Of a stretch of 63,410 nucleotides of DNA, positions 47,180-56,637 are shown piece by piece. The notes below the pieces were generated by a model. It saw nothing but the letters and a program-made list of their open reading frames with translations. It made no database searches and was not told where the DNA came from. Source of the DNA: Paracoccaceae bacterium (GTDB taxonomy: Bacteria > Pseudomonadota > Alphaproteobacteria > Rhodobacterales > Rhodobacteraceae); assembly GCA_021648025.1 (NCBI GenBank), contig JAKITO010000017.1, positions 1-63,410 of the forward strand, given 5' to 3'. Made by a program: the position numbers and the translations under genes. The first letter of the stretch is position 1. Each line of letters begins with the position of its first letter.

Positions 47180-48157
47180 TCAGGAATGGTCCAGTCTGGC
47201 CAAAATGGTGCTGGCCGCGGCGGCGGGGGTTATTGTGTTGTTTGAAACCTGTTGGCTTAGATCGGTGATCTGGGCCTGGATCGCAGGGTCGTCAAGACGG
47301 GCAAGCAGGGCGTGGCGCAATTCCTGGTCGAACCAAAAACGTGCCTGATCGGCGCGCCGACTGGTCCAAAAGCCATTGTCGCGCCGCCAATCGGTCAGGG
47401 TTTGCATCTGTGCCCAGGCGTCTTTCAGCCCGTCCCGGGTCAAGGCTGAAACCATCATTGCCTTGGGAAAACCCTGTGGGTCCTGCGGGCGTTTGCGCAT
47501 CAGGCGCAAGGCACCGGCATAATCCGAACAGGTGCGCGCCGCCGCCGGTTTGAAATCGCCGTCCGCCTTGTTGACCAGGATCAGGTCGGCCATTTCCATG
47601 ATGCCGCGTTTGACCCCTTGCAATTCATCGCCCCCCGCCGGGGCCAGCAACAGCGCAAACAGGTCGCAAATTTCGGCCACCATGGTTTCGGACTGACCTA
47701 CGCCCACGGTTTCCACCAGCACCACGTCATATCCTGCGGCCTCGCACAGGGCCACGGCCTCGCGGGTACGCCTGGCCACGCCGCCCAGATGGGTTTGGCT
47801 GGGCGAGGGGCGGATAAAGGCGTTTGGATCGCGCGCCAGCAGGTCCATCCGGGTTTTGTCGCCCAGGATCGAACCACCGGTGCGGGCCGAACTGGGATCG
47901 ACCGCCAGCACCGCCACTTTAAGGCCCTGCGCTGTCAGCATCAAACCAAAGCTCTCGATAAAGGTGGATTTACCAACGCCGGGTGTGCCGGACAAACCAA
48001 TGCGCAAGGCTTGCCGATTGGCCTTGGCCAGGGTTTCCAACAGCGCATTTGCCAGGTCCCGGTGATCGGCCCGCTGACTTTCCACCAGGGTAATGGCGCG
48101 CGCCAATGCGCGGCGTTCACAGGCCAGTATGCGGGCGCTTAGGTCGGCGATATCCAT
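47180..48157 (-). CDS. meaB: Methylmalonyl-CoA mutase-associated GTPase MeaB
   Basis: G3E-family P-loop GTPase that loads and protects the adenosylcobalamin cofactor of methylmalonyl-CoA mutase. About 325 residues from ATG 48157 (MDIADLSARILACERRALA); a GTG 9 codons upstream (48184) is an alternative. Walker A is GTPGVGKSTF, followed by DPSSARTGGSILGDKTRM, VETVGVGQSE and the guanine motif NKAD. It diverges from hrpB. No mutase gene is in the window, but its presence shows the cell uses the B12 that cobS, cobV and cobT help to make. Confidence 0.94.
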   Translation of the reverse strand: MDIADLSARILACERRALARAITLVESQRADHRDLANALLETLAKANRQALRIGLSGTPGVGKSTFIESFGLMLTAQGLKVAVLAVDPSSARTGGSILGDKTRMDLLARDPNAFIRPSPSQTHLGGVARRTREAVALCEAAGYDVVLVETVGVGQSETMVAEICDLFALLLAPAGGDELQGVKRGIMEMADLILVNKADGDFKPAAARTCSDYAGALRLMRKRPQDPQGFPKAMMVSALTRDGLKDAWAQMQTLTDWRRDNGFWTSRRADQARFWFDQELRHALLARLDDPAIQAQITDLSQQVSNNTITPAAAASTILARLDHS

Positions 48158-48243
48158 AGGCGCACTCTTGCGTTTCTGCGTCACTTTTGTCCAGCCTCTA
48201 ACCGCCTGCTGGACGCCGCTCTTTGGTTTGGCGATAAGCAGTC

Positions 48244-50694
48244 ATGCGGTTTCATCTGCCCATAGACGATATCCTGCCCGACCTGATCGCCGCCTTGCGC
48301 CGGTCGGGGCGCGCCGTATTGCAGGCCCCGCCGGGCGCGGGCAAAACCACGCGGGTGCCTTTGGCGATGCTCGAGGCCGGATTGACACAAGGCCGCATCC
48401 TCATGCTGGAGCCGCGCCGCCTGGCGGCGCGTGCGGCTGCCGAACGGATGGCCGATACCTTGGGTGAAGCGCTTGGGCAGACCGTTGGCTATCGCATTCG
48501 AGGCGAGGCCAAGATCGGCAGGCACACCCGCATCGAAGTGGTCACCGAAGGCATCCTGACCCGGATGCTGCAATCAGAACCTGACCTGCCGGGGGTGGGT
48601 GCGGTGATCTTTGATGAATTTCATGAGCGTTCCCTGAATGCTGACTTTGGCCTGGCACTTTGTCTTGAAGTCGCAGGCGCCTTGCGTGATGACCTGATGC
48701 TTGTGGCCATGTCCGCCACCCTGGACGCAGGCCCGGTGGCCGCCCTGATGGCGGCGCCGTTGATCACCTCTGAAGGGCGCGCCTTCAAGGTCGAAACCCG
48801 CAGGCTCGCGCATCCTTTGGGTGCCAGGATCCGGCGTATTGAGGCGCTGGTCGATCTGGTGGTGCAGGCCGAACTGGAAACCCGTGAAACCGGCGGTGGC
48901 CTGTTGGTTTTCCTGCCCGGAGAGGGCGAGATCAGGCGTGCCGAGGCCGCCCTGACCCACCGCCTGCCCAATACCTGCGAGATACGCCCGCTTTATGGCG
49001 CATTGGCGTTTGCCGCCCAGCGGGCCGCCATCGCGCCGCTTGAAAACGGGCGCAAAGTCGTTTTGGCCACGTCCATCGCCGAAACGTCGCTGACGATTCA
49101 AGATATCCGGGTTGTGGTCGATGCAGGTCAGTCGCGGCGCGCCCGGTTTGATCCCGGCTCTGGCATGTCGCGTCTGGTCACCGAGCGGGTCACCCGCGCC
49201 GAAGCCACCCAGCGCGCGGGACGGGCGGGGCGGGTGGCGGACGGGGTCTGTTACCGCCTGTGGACCAAAGGCGAAGAGGGCAGCCAAAGCCCGTTTCCAC
49301 CGCCTGAAATTGCCGCCGCCGATCTGACCGGCCTGGCCCTGGAACTGGCACTGTGGGGGGCGCAGGACGGTGATCTTAGCTTTCTCACGCCCCCCCCCGC
49401 CAAAGCCCTGGACGAGGCGCGTGGCCTGTTGAAACTGCTTGGCGCTTTGGATCAAAACACCCGCATAACCCGCCATGGCCGCGCCCTTGCCGCCCTGCCG
49501 CTGCACCCGCGTCTGGCGCATATGCTGATCCTTGGTGGTCCCAAGGCGGCGCCTCTGGCCGCCCTGATGAGCGAACGCGACCCCCTGCGCGGCGCACCAA
49601 GTGACCTGAGTATACGGCTTGACGCCTTGCTTGATCCCAAAGGTTTTGGGCACCCTTACGAGGTCAATCGCGCCACCATGAGCCGCCTCCGCGTTGAGGC
49701 CAAGCGCCTGCGGTCGCGTGGGCCAGGTGCCGTTGGTGCAACGCTTGATCCGGCGTCGATGGCGGCCCTTGCGTACCCTGATCGCATTGCTCAGCGTCGC
49801 AACGGCGAGGCCCCGCGCTTTGTCCTGTCTGGTGGCAAAGGTGCGGTCATGAGTGATACTGACCCGCTGGCGGCTGCACCGTTCATCGTCGCCACCGACC
49901 TTGATGGCAACCCGCGTGAGGCCCGTATCCGGCTGGCGCTGCAAATCTCTCTGGCTGACATCCGCGCATTGTACAAAGACCAGATCCATTGGCACGACAG
50001 CTGTAACTGGTCCAAACGTGACAGGCGCGTCAACGCCCGGCGCCAGGAACAGTTTGGCACCCTGGTGCTTGAGGATCGCATCTGGAAAGACGCCCCCCCC
50101 GAGGCCATATCATTGGCAATGCTGGAGGGCGTGCGCGACATTGGACTGAACCTGAGTGGCGGGGCACTTCGATTGGCCACACGGGTCGAATTGCTGCGTG
50201 CGAACGGCGCGGACATGCCGGATTTCTCGCAACAAGGTCTGATGGAAAGTATCGAACATTGGCTTTTGCCTGGGCTTAAAGGTGTGCGCAGCGCCGCCGA
50301 CTGGAAGCGTTTTGACCTTTTACCGGCGCTCAAGGCGGCGCTGACATGGGACCAGAGCCAACTGCTTGATCAACAAGTGCCGCCGTCATTTGAAACACCT
50401 CTGGGCCGCAAAGTGGCGATTGATTACAGCACGGAGGGCCCGCAAATATCCCTGCGCCTACAGGAATTGTTCGGTGTCACCCGGCATCCGCAATCTGCCG
50501 GTGTGCCGTTGACCATCACCCTGCTGTCACCGGCTTTGCGGGCCATCCAGGTCACTCGTGACCTGCCGGGTTTCTGGACCGGATCTTACCGGGACGTGCG
50601 CAAGGACATGCGCGCGCAATACCCCAGGCACCCCTGGCCCGAAGACCCGACCCGGGCCGACCCGACCCTGCGCGCCAAACGGCGTAAACCATAA
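48244..50694 (+). CDS. hrpB: ATP-dependent helicase HrpB
   Basis: 816-residue DExH helicase of the HrpB group. Walker A GAGKTTR is near residues 35-41, motif II is DEFHERS, motif III is SATL and motif VI is QRAGRAGR. The HA2 domain and the long HrpB-specific C-terminal domain follow, ending in the signature DLPGFWTGSYRDVRKDMRAQYPRHPWPEDP (positions 50560-50650). The cellular role of HrpB is poorly known; RNA remodelling is assumed. It is divergent from meaB and followed by a REP-like pair. Confidence 0.96.
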   Translation: MRFHLPIDDILPDLIAALRRSGRAVLQAPPGAGKTTRVPLAMLEAGLTQGRILMLEPRRLAARAAAERMADTLGEALGQTVGYRIRGEAKIGRHTRIEVVTEGILTRMLQSEPDLPGVGAVIFDEFHERSLNADFGLALCLEVAGALRDDLMLVAMSATLDAGPVAALMAAPLITSEGRAFKVETRRLAHPLGARIRRIEALVDLVVQAELETRETGGGLLVFLPGEGEIRRAEAALTHRLPNTCEIRPLYGALAFAAQRAAIAPLENGRKVVLATSIAETSLTIQDIRVVVDAGQSRRARFDPGSGMSRLVTERVTRAEATQRAGRAGRVADGVCYRLWTKGEEGSQSPFPPPEIAAADLTGLALELALWGAQDGDLSFLTPPPAKALDEARGLLKLLGALDQNTRITRHGRALAALPLHPRLAHMLILGGPKAAPLAALMSERDPLRGAPSDLSIRLDALLDPKGFGHPYEVNRATMSRLRVEAKRLRSRGPGAVGATLDPASMAALAYPDRIAQRRNGEAPRFVLSGGKGAVMSDTDPLAAAPFIVATDLDGNPREARIRLALQISLADIRALYKDQIHWHDSCNWSKRDRRVNARRQEQFGTLVLEDRIWKDAPPEAISLAMLEGVRDIGLNLSGGALRLATRVELLRANGADMPDFSQQGLMESIEHWLLPGLKGVRSAADWKRFDLLPALKAALTWDQSQLLDQQVPPSFETPLGRKVAIDYSTEGPQISLRLQELFGVTRHPQSAGVPLTITLLSPALRAIQVTRDLPGFWTGSYRDVRKDMRAQYPRHPWPEDPTRADPTLRAKRRKP

Positions 50695-50760
50695 ATGAAG
50701 GTGGTGCCGGGGTGTTGGCAGGATGCAGAACATGCGCCAATACCGCACCGATGAATTGGA

Positions 50761-50836
50761 CCGCAGGATGGGTTTTCAACCCATCTTTGGTTCAGAACAG
50801 ATCGACAGAAAGGTGGGGTAAAACCCCACCCTGCGG
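50761..50836. repeat. REP-like inverted hairpin pair (diverged) behind hrpB
   Basis: Outer arms ccgcag/ctgcgg enclose two perfect stems, GATGGGTT-TTC-AACCCATC (50767-50785) and GGTGGGGT-AAA-ACCCCACC (50812-50830). The architecture is as in the 54.1 and 54.3 kb pairs, but with GCAGG in place of GTAGG. It lies between convergent genes. Confidence 0.65.
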
Positions 50837-50837
50837 A

Positions 50838-51143
50838 TTACTTGCAACTGGCTTGCGCCAATTCCCCAAACGCCCGGTAACGCAGCCACAGATCCTCGTC
50901 GCTGCGTTTGTCCGATTGGCGTGTCACCTGTGCGCTGTGCGGGTCGTCGAACCATTTGGCGACCTTACGCCGCTCCACAAAGCTCAGGCTGGAATTGGCC
51001 ACCTTCTGAATGCAGGAACACAATTGTGGCGAAGCCGCCGTGCGGTCCGCCTTGCGACACGCCCGGTCAATCACCCCCGCCACGACAGGTGCCGCCGATG
51101 ACAGGATGGCGACACTTAGCACCACCAAAATAACGTTCTTCAT
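50838..51143 (-). CDS. Small exported protein with conserved cysteines
   Basis: 101 residues with a signal peptide (VILVVLSVAILSSAAPVVAG). The mature part holds four cysteines (in DRACRK, LCSCIQ and the final ASCK) and the helix SFVERRKVAKWFDD. This pattern is common to a Rhodobacterales family of unknown function, sometimes carrying the doubtful name arginine transporter. A role cannot be stated. It lies between hrpB and lepA, transcribed toward the REP-like pair. Confidence 0.78.
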   Translation of the reverse strand: MKNVILVVLSVAILSSAAPVVAGVIDRACRKADRTAASPQLCSCIQKVANSSLSFVERRKVAKWFDDPHSAQVTRQSDKRSDEDLWLRYRAFGELAQASCK

Positions 51144-51344
51144 ATTAACTGCCCCACTAAAGCCCGGTTACCCTGAAATCGGGACCGCTGCCCAATTGCG
51201 TCCAATTTTCAGCAATATGGCGTAAACCACGGCTGCGATCAATATCCGCGTTTATGCGGCCTGTATTGGTGCGGTTTTCGGCCCAGTCCGGTGCACGACC
51301 TTCTCGCCTTGACCAAAGCGTCCAACCGATCCATATCCCTTTGC

Positions 51345-53144
<1,800 letters not shown>

Positions 53145-53211
53145 CTTGTTGTTCACTATTTGTTAAGAACAAAGAGCGAACATAACTGCGCCCTCTATCC
53201 TTGGTTGCAAT

Positions 53212-54060
53212 ATGCCCAGATTTACCTACGATGAATTAATGGAACTAGCACCCGTTGTATTGACGCTTACTATTGATAATAGTCAGCCTGTTAAATTGTC
53301 CGCCTTTGTCAGCGCTTTTACTTCTCTGGCCAGAGAGTATCGACAAACGGTTCAGGAAAGCGAACATTATAGTGCGGATGAAGCAGAAATCTACGTAAAA
53401 GAAATACGTTCTGGTTCAATTGTGGCTGACCTAATACCAATGGCGGCAACAATGCTGCCTTTAGTGATTGCGGAAGCTGAACGCATTATTCTTGCCGTTG
53501 AAGTTGTTGAAAAATGGCGAACAAAAGTATCTTCGTTACTCGAAGGTGTTATTCCAGACGGCTCTTCTAAATCTGATCTGAAAGCTTGGGCCGGAGCCGT
53601 AGAAGCCATTGCGCGTGATCCGAATGCTTCGTCGACACTGGAAGCAGCTTCGTTTGAAGATGGCAAACGCCAAGTAAGGGCCGCCTTTACGTTTAACACC
53701 AATGATGCACTGAAAATCGAGAAGGTGATTGATGCAGAGTTTGAACGCTTGGATGAAGTAAAGTACGCGGACCACGAACGTGTTCTTATGGTATTTACAA
53801 GATCTGACGTAGGAGATGCGCCACTTGGAAAACGCTCAGGAGAGAGAGTTCTCATTCAGGAAATTTCCGAAAAGACACTTGCGATAACTTATGGCTCGAA
53901 ATTGGCAGAAGACCGCATTAAACATGAAATCCGGGAGAGTGATGAGAACATATATAAAAAAGGGTTTAATGTGGATGTGAAGGTCCAACGGACTGGTATT
54001 CGCGCCGTGGCCTACTCAATTATGCATGTACATGACGTAATCGACCTTCCTGATGAATGA
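53212..54060 (+). CDS. AT-rich orphan gene, protein of unknown function
   Basis: 282-residue protein I do not recognise. The sequence is plainly more AT-rich than its neighbours (many AAA, ATT and TTA-type codons), suggesting transfer. It starts with a mixed alpha/beta part (LTLTIDNSQPVKLSAFVSAF). Then comes a motif VKEIRSGSIVADLIPMAATMLPLVI, resembling the IRSGS/ADL strand pattern of several small uncharacterised effector-like proteins. A long charged C-terminal half ends VQRTGIRAVAYSIMHVHDVIDLP. No membrane helix except a weak one at residues 80-100. It lies between lepA and a REP-flanked transposase, so it may be cargo of that island. Confidence 0.75.
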   Translation: MPRFTYDELMELAPVVLTLTIDNSQPVKLSAFVSAFTSLAREYRQTVQESEHYSADEAEIYVKEIRSGSIVADLIPMAATMLPLVIAEAERIILAVEVVEKWRTKVSSLLEGVIPDGSSKSDLKAWAGAVEAIARDPNASSTLEAASFEDGKRQVRAAFTFNTNDALKIEKVIDAEFERLDEVKYADHERVLMVFTRSDVGDAPLGKRSGERVLIQEISEKTLAITYGSKLAEDRIKHEIRESDENIYKKGFNVDVKVQRTGIRAVAYSIMHVHDVIDLPDE

Positions 54061-54073
54061 TCTCGTCAGCGAG

Positions 54074-54150
54074 CCGTAGGGTGTGTGCTTGCACGCACCG
54101 CCGCCACCGATAACCGCAAGGAACGGTGCGTGAAATCACGCACCCTACGG
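54074..54150. repeat. REP-type inverted hairpin pair at the 3' end of the RAYT gene
   Basis: ccGTAG (54074-54079) heads stem GGTGTGTGC-TT-GCACGCACC. After about 25 bases comes stem GGTGCGTGA-AA-TCACGCACC, then CTACgg ending at 54150. It is the same family as 22077-22139. The terminal CTA(C) provides the RAYT stop codon on the minus strand (54145-54147). Confidence 0.85.
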
Positions 54151-54681
54151 GATAAAACGGCCGTTTCGGATGTCTCGGTGGATTGACGAATACGGCCAGC
54201 CTTCGGGTTGTGAGACCAAACCGTGTTTCAATGGGTTGAACCAACAATAGCGGATGTGGTTGGTGAAATCGGTGTCATTCCGGATATGATGTTCCCAAAA
54301 TCTTGGCTGCCACAAACCGACCTCTCCTTTGCGACGTAGGGCGGGGTTCACCCCGCCGTTCGCCCTTCCAACCGGGGGCGGCGGGGTGAACCCCGCCCTA
54401 CGGCATGACCGCGAGAACTGCGCTTTGATGGCGCCCCAGCGGGTTGAGAAATCTCGGTCACCGGGTGGTAAGGTCCAGATGCAATGCAGATGATCCGGCA
54501 AGACGACGAAGGCGTCGATGGCGAAGGGGCGCTCGGATTTTGTTTTGGCTATCGACCGGCGCAGAGTGGCTATTTCACGGGTCAGCAAGTCCGAGCCGCG
54601 ATCCGCAAGGGCGACCGTGAAGAAGATCGAGGCTCCAGTGATTTTCGGGCGGCGGTAATTGGGCATAGGACGACCATGCAA
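54145..54681 (-). CDS. REP-associated tyrosine transposase (RAYT)
   Basis: 178-residue protein of the Y1_Tnp/IS200-like family in its domesticated RAYT form (TnpA-REP), which cuts single-stranded REP hairpins next to GTAG in E. coli. The HUH metal motif is HLH (residues 64-66, in LPDHLHCIWTLPPGD). The catalytic Tyr is Y145 in HIRYCWFNPLKHG, and the WQPRFWEH block lies before it. Residues about 93-116 (AGFTPPPPVGRANGGVNP and flanks) are encoded by a REP pair lying inside the gene, an insertion between the HUH domain and the tyrosine region. REP elements also flank both ends, and the stop is REP-derived. ATG 54681 or 54666 are possible starts. Confidence 0.88.
   Translation of the reverse strand: MHGRPMPNYRRPKITGASIFFTVALADRGSDLLTREIATLRRSIAKTKSERPFAIDAFVVLPDHLHCIWTLPPGDRDFSTRWGAIKAQFSRSCRRAGFTPPPPVGRANGGVNPALRRKGEVGLWQPRFWEHHIRNDTDFTNHIRYCWFNPLKHGLVSQPEGWPYSSIHRDIRNGRFIP
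54334..54403. repeat. REP-type inverted hairpin pair inside the RAYT coding region
   Basis: GTAG (54336-54339) heads stem GGCGGGGT-TC-ACCCCGCC. A spacer of about 20 bases follows, then stem GGCGGGGT-GA-ACCCCGCC, then CTACgg. On the minus strand it is read in frame as about 24 extra residues, without a stop. Confidence 0.9.
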
Positions 54682-54701
54682 GGATATGGTTAATCAAAGG
54701 T

Positions 54702-54720
54702 GTAGGGCGGGGTTCACCCC
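54702..54720 (+). repeat. REP-type hairpin (single) between RAYT and the TetR gene
   Basis: GTAG (54702-54705) is followed by GGCGGGGT-TC-ACCCC(A). The right stem arm is cut short at ccca, where TetR coding begins. The TGA stop of the TetR gene (54714-54716 on the minus strand) is in the hairpin loop. Confidence 0.7.
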
Positions 54721-55352
54721 ACTTGCGGCAGGATCGCCCCCAGCGCCGCAACTTCACCTTCGGACGGCGTAACCCCCGTCATACAATACAAATACCCCCG
54801 TCCACGTTCCAACCGCACCGACCAGGTTTCCTGTTGGTCCAGCGCCTCATACCCAATCTGGGTAAAATAAAAGATGCGCGCGCGGATGTCGGCCCCGCCC
54901 GGGTCATAGCTGTAGCGCTCGAACATCGCCGCCAACGCGCTCAGGCGGGCCGCATCAGCCCGGTCAAGCGCGTGGCGGACTTTGCCGGACCGGCGCGCCC
55001 AGTCGCGGATGGCGAAATCAAGGGCTGTGTCGAACTCATGCCCCGATATCCAGGTCGAATAGACGTTGACGATGGCCGAATGGATCGACGGTGCAGGTTT
55101 GACCGCACTGGCAACCAAGGCGTCGGTATTGGTGGATTGCCAATGCCCCAGCAGCGCATCCAGCAGGTCCGAACGGTTCTTGAAATACCAGTAGAAACTG
55201 GACCGCGCACAGTCAAGTTTCTGCGCCAGGCTCAGAACTTTGACACTGTCGATGCCATCCGAGATCAGCGTATCAAGGGCTGTGTTGATCCAGTCCTCGC
55301 GGCTGGTACGACCGGGGCCGCGGGTTTGGGGTTTTGCTGTATCGTGGTGCAT
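54714..55352 (-). CDS. TetR-family regulator, divergent from the methyltransferase
   Basis: 212 residues from ATG 55352 (MHHDTAKPQTRGPGRTSR); an upstream frame extension is rejected because it overlaps the methyltransferase start. The TetR HTH is clear (INTALDTLISDGIDSVKVLSLAQKLDCARSSFYWYFKNRSDLLDALL, from about residue 22). The C-terminal ligand domain is of unknown specificity. Its last codons and stop lie in a REP hairpin, so the end may have been altered. It diverges from the ArsM-like gene with 132 bases between; it probably represses that gene. Confidence 0.85.
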   Translation of the reverse strand: MHHDTAKPQTRGPGRTSREDWINTALDTLISDGIDSVKVLSLAQKLDCARSSFYWYFKNRSDLLDALLGHWQSTNTDALVASAVKPAPSIHSAIVNVYSTWISGHEFDTALDFAIRDWARRSGKVRHALDRADAARLSALAAMFERYSYDPGGADIRARIFYFTQIGYEALDQQETWSVRLERGRGYLYCMTGVTPSEGEVAALGAILPQVG

Positions 55353-55484
55353 CCGCGCAGTTTGGACAAATCTGTACAGGATGACAATAACGCGAAAGGC
55401 ATTAAAGTGACGCGGGATGTATCGCCATTGCAGGCAGCACCCGGGCGGGGTAGGCAACGCATGCCCAAGCGCGAAGGAAATGCG

Positions 55485-56552
55485 ATGAAACTTGAAACCG
55501 TCCGGGAAAATGTTCAGGCCTATTACGGCGACGTGCTGCAAAGCAGTGCCGATTTACAGACCAATGCCTGTTGCATGCCTGACGACGTGCCCGCCTATGT
55601 GCGCAACGTTCTGGCCAAGCTGCATGACGACGTAATGGCGCGCTATTACGGCTGCGGGCTGATTGCGCCACTTGATCTGAAAGGCATGCGCATTCTTGAT
55701 CTCGGCTGTGGCGCGGGGCGCGATGTTTATGCCCTGTCGGCTTTGGTCGGGGAAACGGGCGAGGTTGTCGGCGTTGATATGACCAAGGCGCAACTGGATG
55801 TGGCCATGGCGCACCGTGAATTTCATGCAAAGGCGTTTGGATTTGCCGAATCGAACGTCACATTCCATCACGGGTATATTGAAAAGCTGGATGAATTGGA
55901 CCTTGAACCGGGCAGCTTTGACATAATCGTGTCGAACTGCGTGCTGAACCTGGCCACCGACAAGGGCGCGGTTCTGCGCGGCGCGCACACCCTGTTGCGT
56001 GAAGGCGGCGAGATGTATTTCTCGGACGTCTATGGCGATCGCCGTATTCCAGAGGCACTCGCCAAGGATCAGGTTTTATATGGCGAATGCCTGTCGGGCG
56101 CGCTTTATTGGAATGACTTTCTCAATCTGGCCAAGGCGGCCGGATTTACCGATCCGCGTGCCGTGACCCGGCGGATGCTGACAATTGAAAACCCAGAGTT
56201 GGAAGCAAAGGTCGCCCCCCTGAAATTCCTGTCGGTCACCTATCGTTTGTTCAAACTGGACGGGCTTGAACCTGCTTGCGAAGACTACGGCCAGGCGGTG
56301 ACCTATAAAGGCAGTGTCGAACACGCCAAGGGTGAATTTGCCCTGGACGAAGGCCATGTGATGACGACTGGCCAGCGGTTTGAGGTCTGCGGCAATACCT
56401 ACCGGATGCTTAAGCAAAGCCGCTTTGCCCGGCATTTTGAATTTGACGGTGATTTTTCCGTTCACAACGGGATATTTGCCGGCTGCGGTGGCAATAGCCC
56501 GTTTGATGGTCTGTCCGAGGGTGGTGCCTCGGGCGGGTCTTGCTGTGGCTGA
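55485..56552 (+). CDS. ArsM-like SAM-dependent (arsenite) methyltransferase
   Basis: 355 residues from ATG 55485, preceded by GAAGGA at an ideal distance; the frame is open far upstream opposite the TetR gene, but that part is not natural coding. SAM motif I is ILDLGCGAGRDVYALS. The Cys pair in TNACCMPDD near the N-terminus and further Cys (SNCVLNLA motif; EACEDYG; the C-terminal CGNTYRML block) match the arsenite-methyltransferase layout. The C-terminal CGG...SCCG tail is cysteine-rich. Arsenite is inferred from family and not proven. Control is probably by the divergent TetR regulator. Confidence 0.8.
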   Translation: MKLETVRENVQAYYGDVLQSSADLQTNACCMPDDVPAYVRNVLAKLHDDVMARYYGCGLIAPLDLKGMRILDLGCGAGRDVYALSALVGETGEVVGVDMTKAQLDVAMAHREFHAKAFGFAESNVTFHHGYIEKLDELDLEPGSFDIIVSNCVLNLATDKGAVLRGAHTLLREGGEMYFSDVYGDRRIPEALAKDQVLYGECLSGALYWNDFLNLAKAAGFTDPRAVTRRMLTIENPELEAKVAPLKFLSVTYRLFKLDGLEPACEDYGQAVTYKGSVEHAKGEFALDEGHVMTTGQRFEVCGNTYRMLKQSRFARHFEFDGDFSVHNGIFAGCGGNSPFDGLSEGGASGGSCCG

Positions 56553-56637
56553 ATGCTTGCGCGCGCGCGGCAGGGTTGCTATCTGCGCCAAAGCCCGATG
56601 GTTTTGATCGGGAATTGGCAAAAGGGCCTTTGACGTC

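Noticed and set aside
48574..49995. Long open frame (473 codons) antisense to hrpB
   Set aside because: Same reason; the hrpB frame has full helicase motifs on the other strand.
54723..55484. N-terminal 254-codon extension of the ArsM-like gene
   Set aside because: It lies opposite the TetR gene and reads as its shadow; the GAAGGA site and ATG 55485 give a normal-length protein.
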